Shown here: positions 23,268 through 35,679 of the stretch, piece after piece | How positions within the stretch are numbered: the stretch's first letter is position 1 | Layout of the letters: each line of letters begins with the position of its first letter | Source of the DNA: Neocallimastix lanati (nom. inval.) | Taxonomy: Eukaryota > Neocallimastigomycota > Neocallimastigomycetes > Neocallimastigales > Neocallimastigaceae | NCBI GenBank assembly: GCA_016946835.1 | Contig: JACVTC010000052.1 | Span: forward strand, 229,001-293,000 | Length of the DNA: 64,000 nt | Direction of reading: 5' to 3' | Notes under the pieces: model-generated | What the model was told of the DNA's origin: nothing | The model's database searches: none | What the model saw: the letters and a program-made list of their open reading frames with translations, nothing else | Position numbers and translations under genes: made by a program

Positions 23268-26200
23268 TTACTTTTGTTGATGAACATTTGACATGGCAGC
23301 ACCAACACCTAAGGGATCAATTGTATTTAACCATTGAATCATATCCTTTTTATTTGAAGCTTGTAAATATATATTATGATAGGGGGTATAGACTTCAAAA
23401 ATATTTTCTTTATTCATGGTTTTCATTACTTCGGTATTATAACTAACCTTAGCATCTAAGAGATTAATCACATCAACAATTTCTATACAATTTTTATGTT
23501 TATAAATATATAGATACGGTCTCTGAATAACAACAAAGGATTTAATCCAAGGATCTTTATTAGTTCCTGCATCCAATATATAATGATGAAGATGTCCCTT
23601 CCTTTGGATAAGAGAATTATTTTTTATTTTAGATAATTCAGGGGAATAATAGATAATCGGTTCCTTGACCATGATTTTTGATTCTTCTTTGGGATCAAGA
23701 TGGAAACAACGTTGAACAATTCTATTCTTAAAGAGTGTACAAGTCTTCCAGAGATAAATCACACTGGTAAGTAACTTTTCATTACTTTGTATCACAGAAT
23801 TTGGTCTTTTTGAAGAAGTATTTTTTATGGAATTTAAAATATTATGATCTTTTCCCTCCTCTTTAAACCTTATTATTTCATCTAAATAAAGATATTGTCG
23901 ACTATATTCAGCCATTTGAATATTTCTTCTCTTTTTCATCATATTAATTGATAGGAGAATAAGATCTTCCGCATTAGCAAATTTTAATTTACCAAGACTT
24001 TCTTCTCCTCGAATATAAATTTCTTCCTTTGGAAGATTGAAAAGACAATTTCTTTGTCTATTTTCATCCTTATTTAAAGATAGATTAAAAATTTCACTAT
24101 AATGATTTGTCAGCATCGATTTAGAAAAAAATGAACTGAAAATATTTTGAGATTCTTGTCGGTTTTGAATAATGAAAGCAATATCCATACTTACTTTACA
24201 TGATTTATTTATTTTCTTTAAATTATTTTTATTTAAAGAATCCATTTTACTTTCGTCTTCTGATCGATAATCCACTACTTCAACAGAAATACCACTGGGT
24301 GACTCTTGACCTTCAAATCCAATTTCAAATTCTATTTTTACCAATATTTTTGAATCCTTTTCAGTTTCTTTATTTAAAAAGAGACTTTCATGAAGAGAAG
24401 AATCCCAAGAATAAGTTGAAAGTAAGGATTGTTTACCATTACTAAAGACTTTTTTGGTTTGTTGGACTAATGGTGTTAAAGTCATCGACTTACAATGATC
24501 TGTTTCTATAGTATTATCATAGTGATGATTAGAATTTTTATTTTTAATACTAATTTTTCGTATGTTGTTGAGTGTTAGAGACTTTATGAATTTAACGGGT
24601 ATTGAATCCCCAGAGGTATGTAAAATTTCTATCTCAATGCGTCTTTGAAGACCTTGATGTATTAAGAAAGCTCCTAAATCATCAGTTGAAACATATTGTA
24701 CATTAACTGGTTCATAGATACCATTTGCTGATAATTCACATACTTTTATCATTATAATAATATTATGATGATAATTATTAATTGGATCTAATGACACAAC
24801 TGTACTTGTTGAATTTTTTGAACTTTTTTCGGAATTATTTAACATATCAGAAATAGAAGAAAGTTTTTTCAATGATTTTGTGGTTTTTCTAATGATAGTA
24901 TTCTTTTTAGAAATGGTTGGTATATCGGATTCATCTTCATTAATGGATTTCATGGGTGTTGGTTTAGATCGGTTTCCTAAATTCATAGAAAATGTTGTTG
25001 ATAACCTATTTTTTAATCTTTTTAAAGTATCTCCAACATTATTATCCTTTTTTGAAGGGATAGATTGAGATTGGGATAAAGATTGGGATAAGGATTGAGA
25101 TAAGGATTGAGATAAAGATTGCGATTGAAATTGTAATTGTGATTGTAATTGTGACTGTGATTCAGAAAGATCAGTGAAAGTAGAAGGTTCTTCATTTATA
25201 AATAGTTGTGAAGCTACAATGCTTTCATTTTCAGGAATAGTATATATTTCATTTTCATTTAATTCTTTAATTTCTGTTAAACCTTCTTCGTCTTCACTAT
25301 CTTCATTAATATTTTGAGTACTCTCAATATTAATACTTTCATTGTTATGATCGTGATCAAGATCACCAAGTTGATTTTCATCTTTATCAACATTTTTACC
25401 TTTAATATCATTATCAGGATCTTTTAAATGATTATTTTTATTTTTATTTTCATTTTTATTTTCATTTTCATTTTCATTTTCATTTTCATTTTCATTTTCA
25501 TTTTCATTTGAAGATGGGGTATCAAGAATTTGATCTTCCTTAGCTCTAAATTCATTCATAGGATCATTTTCTTTTGTATAAAGATCTTGAATTAATGAAG
25601 AAATCATACCATCAGGTTTACTACCAAATATTTCAAAATTGATATATCCATGTTTTAAATTACGTAATATATTTTTAGTGATATGTAAATGAATGGTTTG
25701 GGAATAATTGAAGAGAATATCATTATTCTTAAAACCAGTTTTAAGATTTGTAGAAAATAAGGATTCATTGTCATTTTCAGAAATGAACTCATCATTTCTT
25801 TGGGATTGTTTTTCCTTAATATTATTACTACTATTATTATTTTTAGTTTTATTTTTAGATTTTTTCTTTCTATGAATATAAAGTTTTCTATTAAAATCTG
25901 TGGTATTAAATTGACAATGAATTTGAGTAAACTCATCTTCCGATATTCCTTCAATTTTTTCAATTACAATATCAAAATATAATTCTGTTCCAATTTTAAT
26001 ATTATTTTTTGATAATAACAAATTATCAGTATTCTCTTTAATTTTATTATTATTTGTGGTATCTACATACTCCTCTTCTTCCTCTTCTTCCTCTTTATTT
26101 TTATTTGAGACTTTATTATCACTATTTAAAGTATTTTCAGTATCATTCAAGAAGTTGGATGATATATCTGAATTCTTTTCTAAATAACAATTTGAACTTT

Positions 26201-28254
26201 CTGAAGCGATTGATTCATTTTCATCTGGATCATATATGGATAAAAATTTAACGGTCAAATAACCTTTACGTTTACCTGTTTGCCATTCCACTACAGGTAA
26301 TCTAAAAGTATAATTTATATCATACTTGGAATATAATAGACTGGAAAGAATACATTTAGAGTAACCAATTAACATAAAGGATGATTTTGAATTTTCTCTG
26401 AATGGGTCCACCATATTATCATAAGAATCAAAGGTTATTTTATTGGTTAATATATTAGATTCATAGACATGTTTCATTTGATCTAACCTATTTAAAAATT
26501 CTTTTAATGACCAATAATATATTTTATTATTTTTACCATCGAAAACCTTAATAATTACACGATAAGGATATTCCTTTGCATAGTGTTCAGAATCTCCAGT
26601 AAAACTATGAATATATTTTTCATTCTCTTCCTTTATTTTTATAAGATCATCATATTCCTGATCGACTTTAATTTCATTAATAGTGATATCATGCTCTAAG
26701 GAAATTTCCCAAAATGATTTTGGTAATGGATAGATATCATTCGTAACAACAAATTGATATATGATATCCATATTTAATTCTTTACTCATAATATTAGCAT
26801 TTCGTATACTTTTTTGGTTATTCGAAATATCTTCAGAAAGTTGAACAAATTTTCTAGTTTTCCAAAATTCAAAATATTTTTTTGAAAGTTCTTCAGAATC
26901 TCTTGGTTGTGGTTCTGTCGTATCAGTTAACTCAAAACTATTAATTAATGTACTATCACTTTTATCATCAATTTTATTTTCAGCTTTATTATTATCATTC
27001 CTATTATCAATTTTATTAACAGCTTTATTATTATTTTTATTTTTATTTTCAACTATATTATCAATTTTATTTTCAATTTTATCTTCAATTTTATCTTCAA
27101 TTTTATCTTCAATTTTATTCTCAATTTTATTATTTACTCTATTTTCTATTTTATTTTCAACTTTATTATTTTTAAGTAATAAACCGTTCTTAAGAGTGGG
27201 TGAAATTTCACCACTAAAGAATTGAGAATTAACCTTATAATCTTTTGTATCTAATGTAGAGGTACTGACATTATGTTTTTGATATTCAAGCTTCAGAAAA
27301 TTAAATGGCTTTTGACGACCATTGGCATAGCTTAACGAATGCGATCTACGATTACGAGTTTCACTAAATAAATTAAAGGAAGGATCGGTAAAACGAGTAA
27401 AATCTTCACTACATCTTTTTTTATTATAATTATTTTCTTGCATAACAATATTGGATATACCAACATGATCATAACTTTTATTTGAAATATTATCTGAGAG
27501 ACGATTTATGGAGCTAATGGATACTTTCGATTTAAGACTTGAAGATAATACTGATGAACCCGAATCTTTATTCATATAATTATAATTATTAATAATATTA
27601 CTTAACACATTATTGATATAAGAATTACGTTTATCATATTTGGATGGTTTATATGATATACTACTACTAGTGGTACTATTTGTTTCATCATTAGTTTGAG
27701 CTTCTAATAAGCTTTCAGCACTACTTAAGGCATTAGAATAAATACCCTCTCTATTTAATTTTTCTCTTTGAGCATAATACCAGTCTTTATCACAAGAAGA
27801 TAATGTGGAATAATCAGAGATCGTATCCTCGGCATCGTTTGAATTTAAAGGAGTATTCATATTGGAAGTGTATTTTTCAAGAAGTTTACGTTCTTTTCTT
27901 GCTTCTTCTGGATTTATAAATCTAAATACGTGATATTCCCCAATAATTACTCTATATCCTGATTTTAATACCTTTTATAGTGTAATAAATAATTATTTAT
28001 AATTATTATGATAATTGAATATATAATTATTTTGTTTAGTATTAAAATTATATAATTATTTATTTAAATTTAATAATAAAAATATGTTTATATATAAATT
28101 AAACAAAATTTAATAAATAAAAAAAAAAAAATAAAAATAAAAATTAAAAATAAAAATAATTATTTATGTAAAAAAAAAAAAAAAATAAATAAATTCAATT
28201 AATAATAATAATAATAATAATAAAAAGAAAAAAAAATACATATATATTTATTTT

Positions 28255-28290
<36 letters not shown>

Positions 28291-30897
28291 AACTAATTTA
28301 TAATAAGTAAAAATTTTAAAAAAAAAAAAAAAAAAATGGAATTAAATAATTTTTTACCTTAGGTTTATAGATTTTACGTCCATTAACTAAAGTAATTGCA
28401 TTATTTTCAATATTTGGATAAAGTGTTACGGTACCATTTTTATTTTCAAAATAGCAATGATTTTCCTTAACGTTTACACCTGTTAGCATGATTTCAGCGG
28501 TTGTATTAGATTGATATTTTCCAACACGGGTTATTCCAGGTCTAATTTGATATAAAAGACATTCCGACATTAAAGGATCTTCATTAAGATTAACAAGATG
28601 TGGTATCTTTTGAGGAGAACGTAATCCTAAAATGTCATTCTTTTTATCTAGCGTTATACCAATTTCCTCTAAAGCACTTTCTCTCTGTCTATGAATATTT
28701 TCGGTTTCTTTTAACTTTTCTTCCCAAGACATATTTAGTTCATTTACTAGTTTTTCATTTGCAATTAATAAATCTTGTAATTCGGAAACATTTTTTGAAT
28801 CTTGATTAATGGCTTCAATTTGTTTCAGAGATTCCAATTCCTTCTTGAGAGTTTCTACTTCCTTTTTCAATTCATCAACAAGCTTCATATTATTTGATTC
28901 ATTAATGACGGCGGTATTTACAATATGTTTTGCTCTTTCCACAAATCTCAATGTGGACAATGATTCTTCATAATTTATATCTGCAGGGGATATAGCAGCA
29001 ATAATAACTGTTTTACTATTTCCTCCAAGAGAATCTTTTAATAACCATGTTAATACAGAATCTCTATAAGGAATATGAAGTTCAGGTATACTACGCTTAA
29101 ATTTTAATTTTGGGCTTTTTATACCAGTAGATGATATAGGTGAATTAGGTCTTGAATTAGGGGATGTTGGTCTTGAATTAGGTGACATTGGCCTGGATAA
29201 TGGTGACAAAGGCCTTGAGGCTGTAGCATTTCTAGCTGATTGTTCAGCCAATGCAGATATGACTTTACCTAACGTAGTTAAAGATTTATTTATATTAACA
29301 CCTTCTTTTAGTCGTACTCCTGTACTCTTTGTGCTATTAATACGTTCACTACCAGCTAAATCTACAAATGAAATTCTTGATTCTTTTTGTGTTGTAACAT
29401 TTGTTTCTTTATCTATATATTTTTGTGTTAATTTAATAGTAAATACAGCATGAGATCGACTTGAAACTTCATTCATTTTTGTTGATGCAACGGTTCTAGA
29501 CTTTATTTTTAAAAGATTTATTAAGAAATAAAAATTTTAAATTTTATTTTAATTTTTTATACAATATTAATTTCATATATTTTTAAATAGTTCATATAAC
29601 AAAACCTAATAAATTGTTATATATATATATTATATAATAATACATCTCTATTCCTTTAAATTATATGATTATTACCTTATTTCCTTCATCCATTACATTT
29701 ATTATTTCTTCATTGGAAGTAACCAGTAATTTAGAAAGATCTTCAACATATGGTCCCTAAAATAATTTTTAAATTTTAACATTTTAACCATATTAATTAA
29801 AAATAGATTTTAATAATTATTATTTTAATAATAATAAATAAATAAATAAATAAATATCTATATATATACCAGGATAGGATGTTCTCTAACTCTAAGATTT
29901 TCTTTATTTGATGGATTTAATAAATCTCTCACCCTTTCACAGTATATCTATTATTTAAATTTTTTTTTTATAATATATTTAATATTATTAAATACAATAT
30001 TATATTAAAAATGATAAAATAAAATTTTTAAGAAATTATTAATTACCTCAATATAACTAACTTCCACTAGATATGTTAAATTTTCATCTTTATTTTCTTT
30101 TATTCGTTTAAACATATCATCACAAGCGAGAGGTATTATACCTTTATCTTCATTATATCCCATCATAGTATAACTAAATAATTAAATTGAATTTTTTGAT
30201 ATAAATAAATTAAAATTATTTTAAGGAAAATCATTATAAATTATATTATACATTGATTATTGCTTAATATCTTTGATTTTTATTCTTACCTTTTTCCAGC
30301 TCCCGTTTGACCATCTATTATTATTATTTTATTATTTATAATAGAGATATAAGTAATATATCAAAAATTCTTTTTATTTTTCATTTCATTTCATTTTTTT
30401 TAAAAAATATCGAAAAAACTTACATGCAAATATACAAGTATTATATCCTATAAAAGCATGATCCAAAAGTTCTTTTCCAATTTGATCATATATTCTATTT
30501 TTATGAAATTTTAGAGCAGATTAATAATTAGATATTGAAATAATAATATTAAACATTGATAAAAAATAAAAATAAAAAGCAGATTAATAATTAGTCATTG
30601 AAATAATATTAAACATTGGCATTATATAAAATGTAATTTATTATTCTACAATTTTTAATATTACATTCTCTGTGAAGCATAATTTTCGCTTTTTTTATCA
30701 AATGACCAAAAGCAATTGTCAAAACAAAAAGATTTCACTATTACTTCTTCATTTGGTTTTGAATATAACTGATTACTGGGTATTTGTTTTTCTATTGAAA
30801 TGGTATTATTTTTTATTGAAACAATACATTTATTATTCTTTTTTAATTCTCTTTTATTAAATGGCCTCACGCGTACGGCTACTTTCACTGAAGACAT
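23268..30897 (-). CDS. Kinesin-3 (UNC-104/KIF1-like) motor, FHA and PH domains
   Basis: Eight exons: 30665-30897, 30424-30494, 30290-30314, 30047-30173, 29870-29947, 29676-29756, 28358-29500, 23268-27971. All introns are GT..AG with consistent phases, giving 2153 residues. The motor domain (about 1-405) has VAVRVRPFN, Walker A GQTGAGKS (103-110) split by a 25-nt microexon, switch I SSRSH (about 218-222) and switch II DLAGSER (252-258). Next come a coiled coil (about 408-493), an FHA domain (about 520-605, crossing intron 7), KIF1-type middle regions (around DPFRENSKSSFMLIGYSK) and a C-terminal PH domain (about 2040-2145) for membrane lipid binding. Family members carry vesicles towards microtubule plus ends. 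It is longer than usual because of Asn/Lys, Glu/Asn, Gln/Ser (LSQS) and Glu repeats. Loop 12 holds an SRPxSP-repeat insert instead of the usual short lysine-rich loop. Start chosen at MSSVKVAVRVRPF, the standard kinesin N-terminus. Confidence 0.95.
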
Positions 30898-33461
30898 TTT
30901 ATGTATTTATTATTAAATATTATGTAAAAAAACTTTTTTTTTTTTTCAATTTATGGATACGATTATATTACTTTGATAATATTTATTCTTATGTGCTTTA
31001 AAACTATTTTTTACATAAGAATTATATATATTTTTATTTTGTTTTATTGAATTTTAAATATAGTAATAATTAAATATAATAATTTAATTATTAATTGAAT
31101 TTCTATCTTTTTTGAAATATAAAAAAATAAATAAATAAAATTATTTTGGAAATTCAAGAAATTTCTTTATATAATTAATTTACGAAGTCGTTATTGTAAA
31201 TTTTGTATTAATATTTTTTCAAAATAAAAAAAAAAATAACATTATTGCTATAAAATAATAACTAATTAATTTGGTGTTTTTTCTTTTTATATTGAATAAT
31301 AATTCTTTATAGCTGAATTTCAAATTTTTATTGAAATTGATTATTAAATTATTAAAGAAAAAAAAAATATACAATAATTTAAATTAAATGTTATATAAAT
31401 ATTTAATTTTGTTCAAATATTTTAACTTTCGTATACGAAAATATAAACTTTGTTAATAAATTACAAAGCATAATCATAATTATAATCATAAGTTGATCAA
31501 CACCCAAGTAGAAGAAGAAATTTGATTATATTTTATTTATTATTAAATATATATTAAAAATATATATATAAATAGTAATAATTAGTTTATACTTTAATTA
31601 TATATTAATAAATTGATTAAATTTTACAAAAAAAAATGACATTTAATTAATTATTGTTACATTAAGTATTAACATTATATATCAAATATAATATTTCAAT
31701 ATTTTTTTGCTTTTGAAGTTACTACTTGTTTTAGTCTTTTAAAAAATAAATAAGGGAAAAAAAATAATTAGATATATAAGCAGTTTTAGATAATTTACTT
31801 ACAATATTTAAACAAAATTAATAATATTATATATATTATTTATTATTTCTTGATATTCAAACATTTATTCATTTAAAATTTGTTACTGTTTTAGTAACTT
31901 ATGAACTATATAAAACATTCTTATTTTTCTTTCATAAATTAATATAAATAAAAATAAGAAAAATAATTTTTAAATTGATTATTTTTTTATTATATTAAAC
32001 CTTTTCCTTTCTTTGTTCAAAGAATAAAAAAAATTTTTTTTTTCTGTACATAATTGCATAATAGTAAAAATAAATTAATAAATAAATAATAATTAAAGTA
32101 ATAACAAATAATAAATAAATAAATAATTGATAATAAATAATTAATAATAGTTATTAATAAATAAATAATTGATAATAAATAATTAATAATAGTTATTAAT
32201 AAATAATTGATAATAAATAATTAATAATAGTTATTAATAAATAATTGATAATAAATAATAAAGTATGATAAATTATTAATTAAAATTTAATTTTTAATAA
32301 TAATAAAAAATTAAAAGTATAATCAATAATAATAAGAACAATAAAATGTTAATAATAAATTTATGGAACTAAAAAAACAAAAAAAATTAATATATTTACA
32401 TATATAATAAATATATTATAGATATATAAATATAAAATATATATATAAAATTTAAATAAAGATATATACATATTCCTATATATAATATAATATAAATATT
32501 AAATAAAGTTTTTATTTATATAAAACACAACAAATGATTATAAAAAAAAAATTAAAAAAACAGAATTTTTATTAATAGAAAATTAAATTAATAAATATAG
32601 TTCCAATACTATTGTTAATATATTGTCCTAACATTTTCAGAGATTGAACACTATATATAGATAATTAAAAAATCTTTTTTTTTTTTTTAAATCTTTTTTT
32701 TATTATGGTTTAGAGAAAAATTTTCTGGATTTTATTAGTTAACTCTCTATAATTTAAATTGGTTATTCATTAAATCATTTATTACAATATAATCTAATAT
32801 GTAGCATTCAATATAGTTTACTTTTTTTTGTGTAATGCTTTTTGTATTATTATTATTTTCAAAAAAAAAATATTTAAAATTTGATTATTGAATATTTAGC
32901 CAATAATTATATAATTAAAAAGGATAGATTAATTAAAAATAAAAATAATCCATTTTTAATCATACTTAAATGAAGATTAACCAATAAATTTTCAAGTTTA
33001 ATTAATATTATGTATTAAAGCCATTAATTTATGAGTGCACCTGAATTATAAATGTATCAAATAAAAGTTTAAAAAGTAAAAAGATAAAAAGAGAACTGAG
33101 CATATCAAATGAAGAGAAAAGAGAAGAGAAGAAATAAAAAGAGATAAAAAAAAAAAAAAAAAAAAAAGAGATTAGCAATTAAATTAAACAGATGATAAAA
33201 ATATAAATAAAATAATTTTATTTAAATAAATAGAGGATATAAATAAAAAAGTATATATTTATAAAAATGAAAAAAAAAAAAGTTTAGAAATAAAAATATA
33301 AAAAAACAAGGATTAAATAATAGACATGATATATGTCATAAGCTTTAAAATTTAATTTAAAAAAAAAAAAAAACGGTTAAAAATAATTCTCTTTCAATTT
33401 TATAAATATTAATTATTGTATAAAAATTAATTTATTAATTATTCCTGATAATATTATTAAT
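30898..33461. other. Intergenic, no gene; upstream of kinesin
   Basis: A+T-rich DNA. Notable items are a 14-bp perfect palindrome tttcgtatacgaaa (31427-31440), a 38-bp minisatellite (32112-32262) and a purine-rich stretch (33060-33170). No supported coding sequence on either strand. The kinesin promoter is presumably just upstream of 30897, but no clear box can be singled out. Confidence 0.6.
32112..32262. repeat. 38-bp minisatellite, about 3.5-4 copies
   Basis: Tandem units of aataaataattgataataa plus ataattaataatagttatt, with small length variants. Confidence 0.75.
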
Positions 33462-33745
33462 TACTATTATTTATTATTTATTATTTATTATTTATTATTT
33501 ATTATTTATTATTTATTATATTTATTATTTATTATTTATTATTTATTATTTATTATTTATTATTTATTATTTATTATTTATTATTTATTATTTATTATTT
33601 ATTATTTATTATTTATTATTTATTATTTATTATTTAATTATTTATTATTTATTATTTATTATTTAATTATTTATTATTTATTATTTATTATTTGTTATTT
33701 AATTATTTATTATTTATTATTTATTTATTATGTTATTTATTATTT
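33462..33745. repeat. Heptanucleotide (TTATTTA)n microsatellite
   Basis: About 40 copies of a 7-bp unit with a few interruptions (aattattta). It abuts the decayed LINE remnant at its right edge. Confidence 0.85.
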
Positions 33746-33749
33746 ATTA

Positions 33750-34930
33750 TTCTCTCTGTAATAACAAGGATAGCGTTCTGGGCAGTCATCTTAAACCATA
33801 TTGGTAGCTTCGGCAACACTAGCATCGTATTCATACTCATATCTAGTACAAAGTACCCACCAGAAATCAATGTAATATTGAAGATACCTAAAGTTGAGCT
33901 TTAAATAGTCTCTAGTTTTCTCAAATTCATTTTTCAAAAAAGTCTAAGCTTTAATCGATTTTCCTGACATATGTTTATGCTAAATTCAGGATACTTAAAG
34001 TTGAGCTTTAGGTAGTTTATTTTTTTTAAGCTTAGCCTTGATTGATTTTCCTGCTTCATCTCAGTAAAAGTTTACTATTGTTTTTTTTTTTTTTTTTTTT
34101 TGATGGAAATTTATCTAATTTGTCTGTTAAAATTTACTTTCTTTATCCTATACATGACATCTACAATATGAAAATTCCATAAGTAAAAACAAAGATAATA
34201 CAATTCATTTTATTTTATTTTTTAAAATGTCTTACATAAGCCATTGTACATTTCTCCATAGAGGAGGAATGTTAAGTTCTTTTGAAACACAATAAAGGAA
34301 TTAAAAAGTATTCCTATTGGAAAATCCTTCAATTCAGTGTAATCTTGTATTAACTAATGTCTACGAAGTTCTCGTTTTTTCTTTGTAAGATTCAAGTGGA
34401 GGTGCATGATACAAAACTTAGAAAATCACTATAGCAGAAAAAATATTCCTTTATGAGGGATAAGAAAATGAGGTTTCTTAAGAAATCCTTTAATGCAGTG
34501 AAGTGCTTTTCTAACTTAAAAGAAACCTCCACAACTGCGTTTATTACGAATAGAGATTCCATATTTATCACATTTATTAAAAATGTCATTAATGAACAAG
34601 TTAAACAAAATTGGTGAGAGGGAACAACCTTGACGTACTCCATTCTTAATACTAAATGATTCTGATATTTGTCCATCAACCCTTATATAAGCCTTGGAAG
34701 TTAAGTAAAAGTTTTCAATAAAACTACATCTCTAATACCTAAGTAATAAATCTTCATTAATACATTATATATGAGAACTGAGTCATACGCTTTCTTAAGG
34801 TTCAAAAAACCAAGGAAAGTATCTTTATTTTCAAATTTTAATCTATGACATATAATTCTGTTTATATCTTGGTTGTTTTCTCATTCTTGTTGCTTTGGAT
34901 TTTCCATTTTTTTCAAAGTACATCAGAATC
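33750..34930 (-). mobile_element. Decayed LINE reverse-transcriptase remnant
   Basis: On the minus strand, in order, the translation gives the RT palm motif LKKAYDSV (34776-34800) preceded by FENKDTFLGFLN, then after a frameshift GVRQGCSLSPILFNLFINDI (about 34580-34645). After long decayed sequence comes a C-terminal piece DFWWVLCTRYEYEYDASVAE (about 33800-33870). That piece aligns with WLLRARSGYRLDARIAKAAK of the LINE at 6701-7703. Several stops and frameshifts are present and no catalytic DD motif was found. A ~100-bp tandem duplication (attaaagttgagcttta-type units, 33876-34065) lies inside. It is a different, older family member than the array LINE. Confidence 0.75.
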
Positions 34931-35679
34931 TTTCCAAAAGTCTTTAGAAAGACTATGACCTGAAGAATCTGACACTAGAAATATTATTAATCAAGAAAAG
35001 AATAATCAAGATGAATTTTAAGGTGATAATCAATAGGAAATGGTTTTAGATATTATTTATATACCTTAAAATTAAAATGAAAATTTTAATGAAAAAATCT
35101 ATTGAAAACAACAATAAAATACTTAAAAATACAAATAATAAAGGAAAAAATTAAAATACCAAAATAAAAATATTTTATTCGTAATTATTAATAATGTAAT
35201 TTAAAACAGTTCAGGTCAACTAATGATTTATATAAAAAATAACATGTTATTTACGAATTTTTATTTTAATTTTAATTTTATATAAAAAAAAATATTTTAA
35301 AAATTTTTAAAATATTTTTTTTTATATGAAGTATTATTACTTAATTAATTTTTTTTTTTTTTTTTTTAAATTTTAAATAATATAATAATATATAAATGTA
35401 TATTATTTATGAGACGTACTTTTAATTAATAATTTAAATTTAACAAAATATTATTACAAAACATTATTAAATAATTATATAAATATTTTATTTTTATACA
35501 TTTAATGATTTTTAAATTTTTTTATTTCATAATATTTTTTCCTTTAATAAATATAAAAAATTAAAAAAAAAAAAAAAAAAAAAAAACATATATATATATA
35601 TAAAGAAGGATTTAAATTTAATTTTTGAATGTATAAAAATTTTTTCACAAATTTCTATTATAACTATTATATATATATT
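34931..35679. other. Intergenic, no gene
   Basis: A+T-rich sequence between the LINE remnant and the 3' end of receptor gene A, with poly-T (35346-35367) and poly-A (35564-35586) tracts. Confidence 0.55.

Noticed and set aside
24200-26251. Plus- and minus-strand frames overlapping the kinesin exon 8
   Set aside because: Shadows of the real coding frame in repetitive, biased sequence.
32112-32262. CRISPR-like direct repeats
   Set aside because: Units are contiguous A+T-rich minisatellite copies without unique spacers, in a eukaryotic genome.
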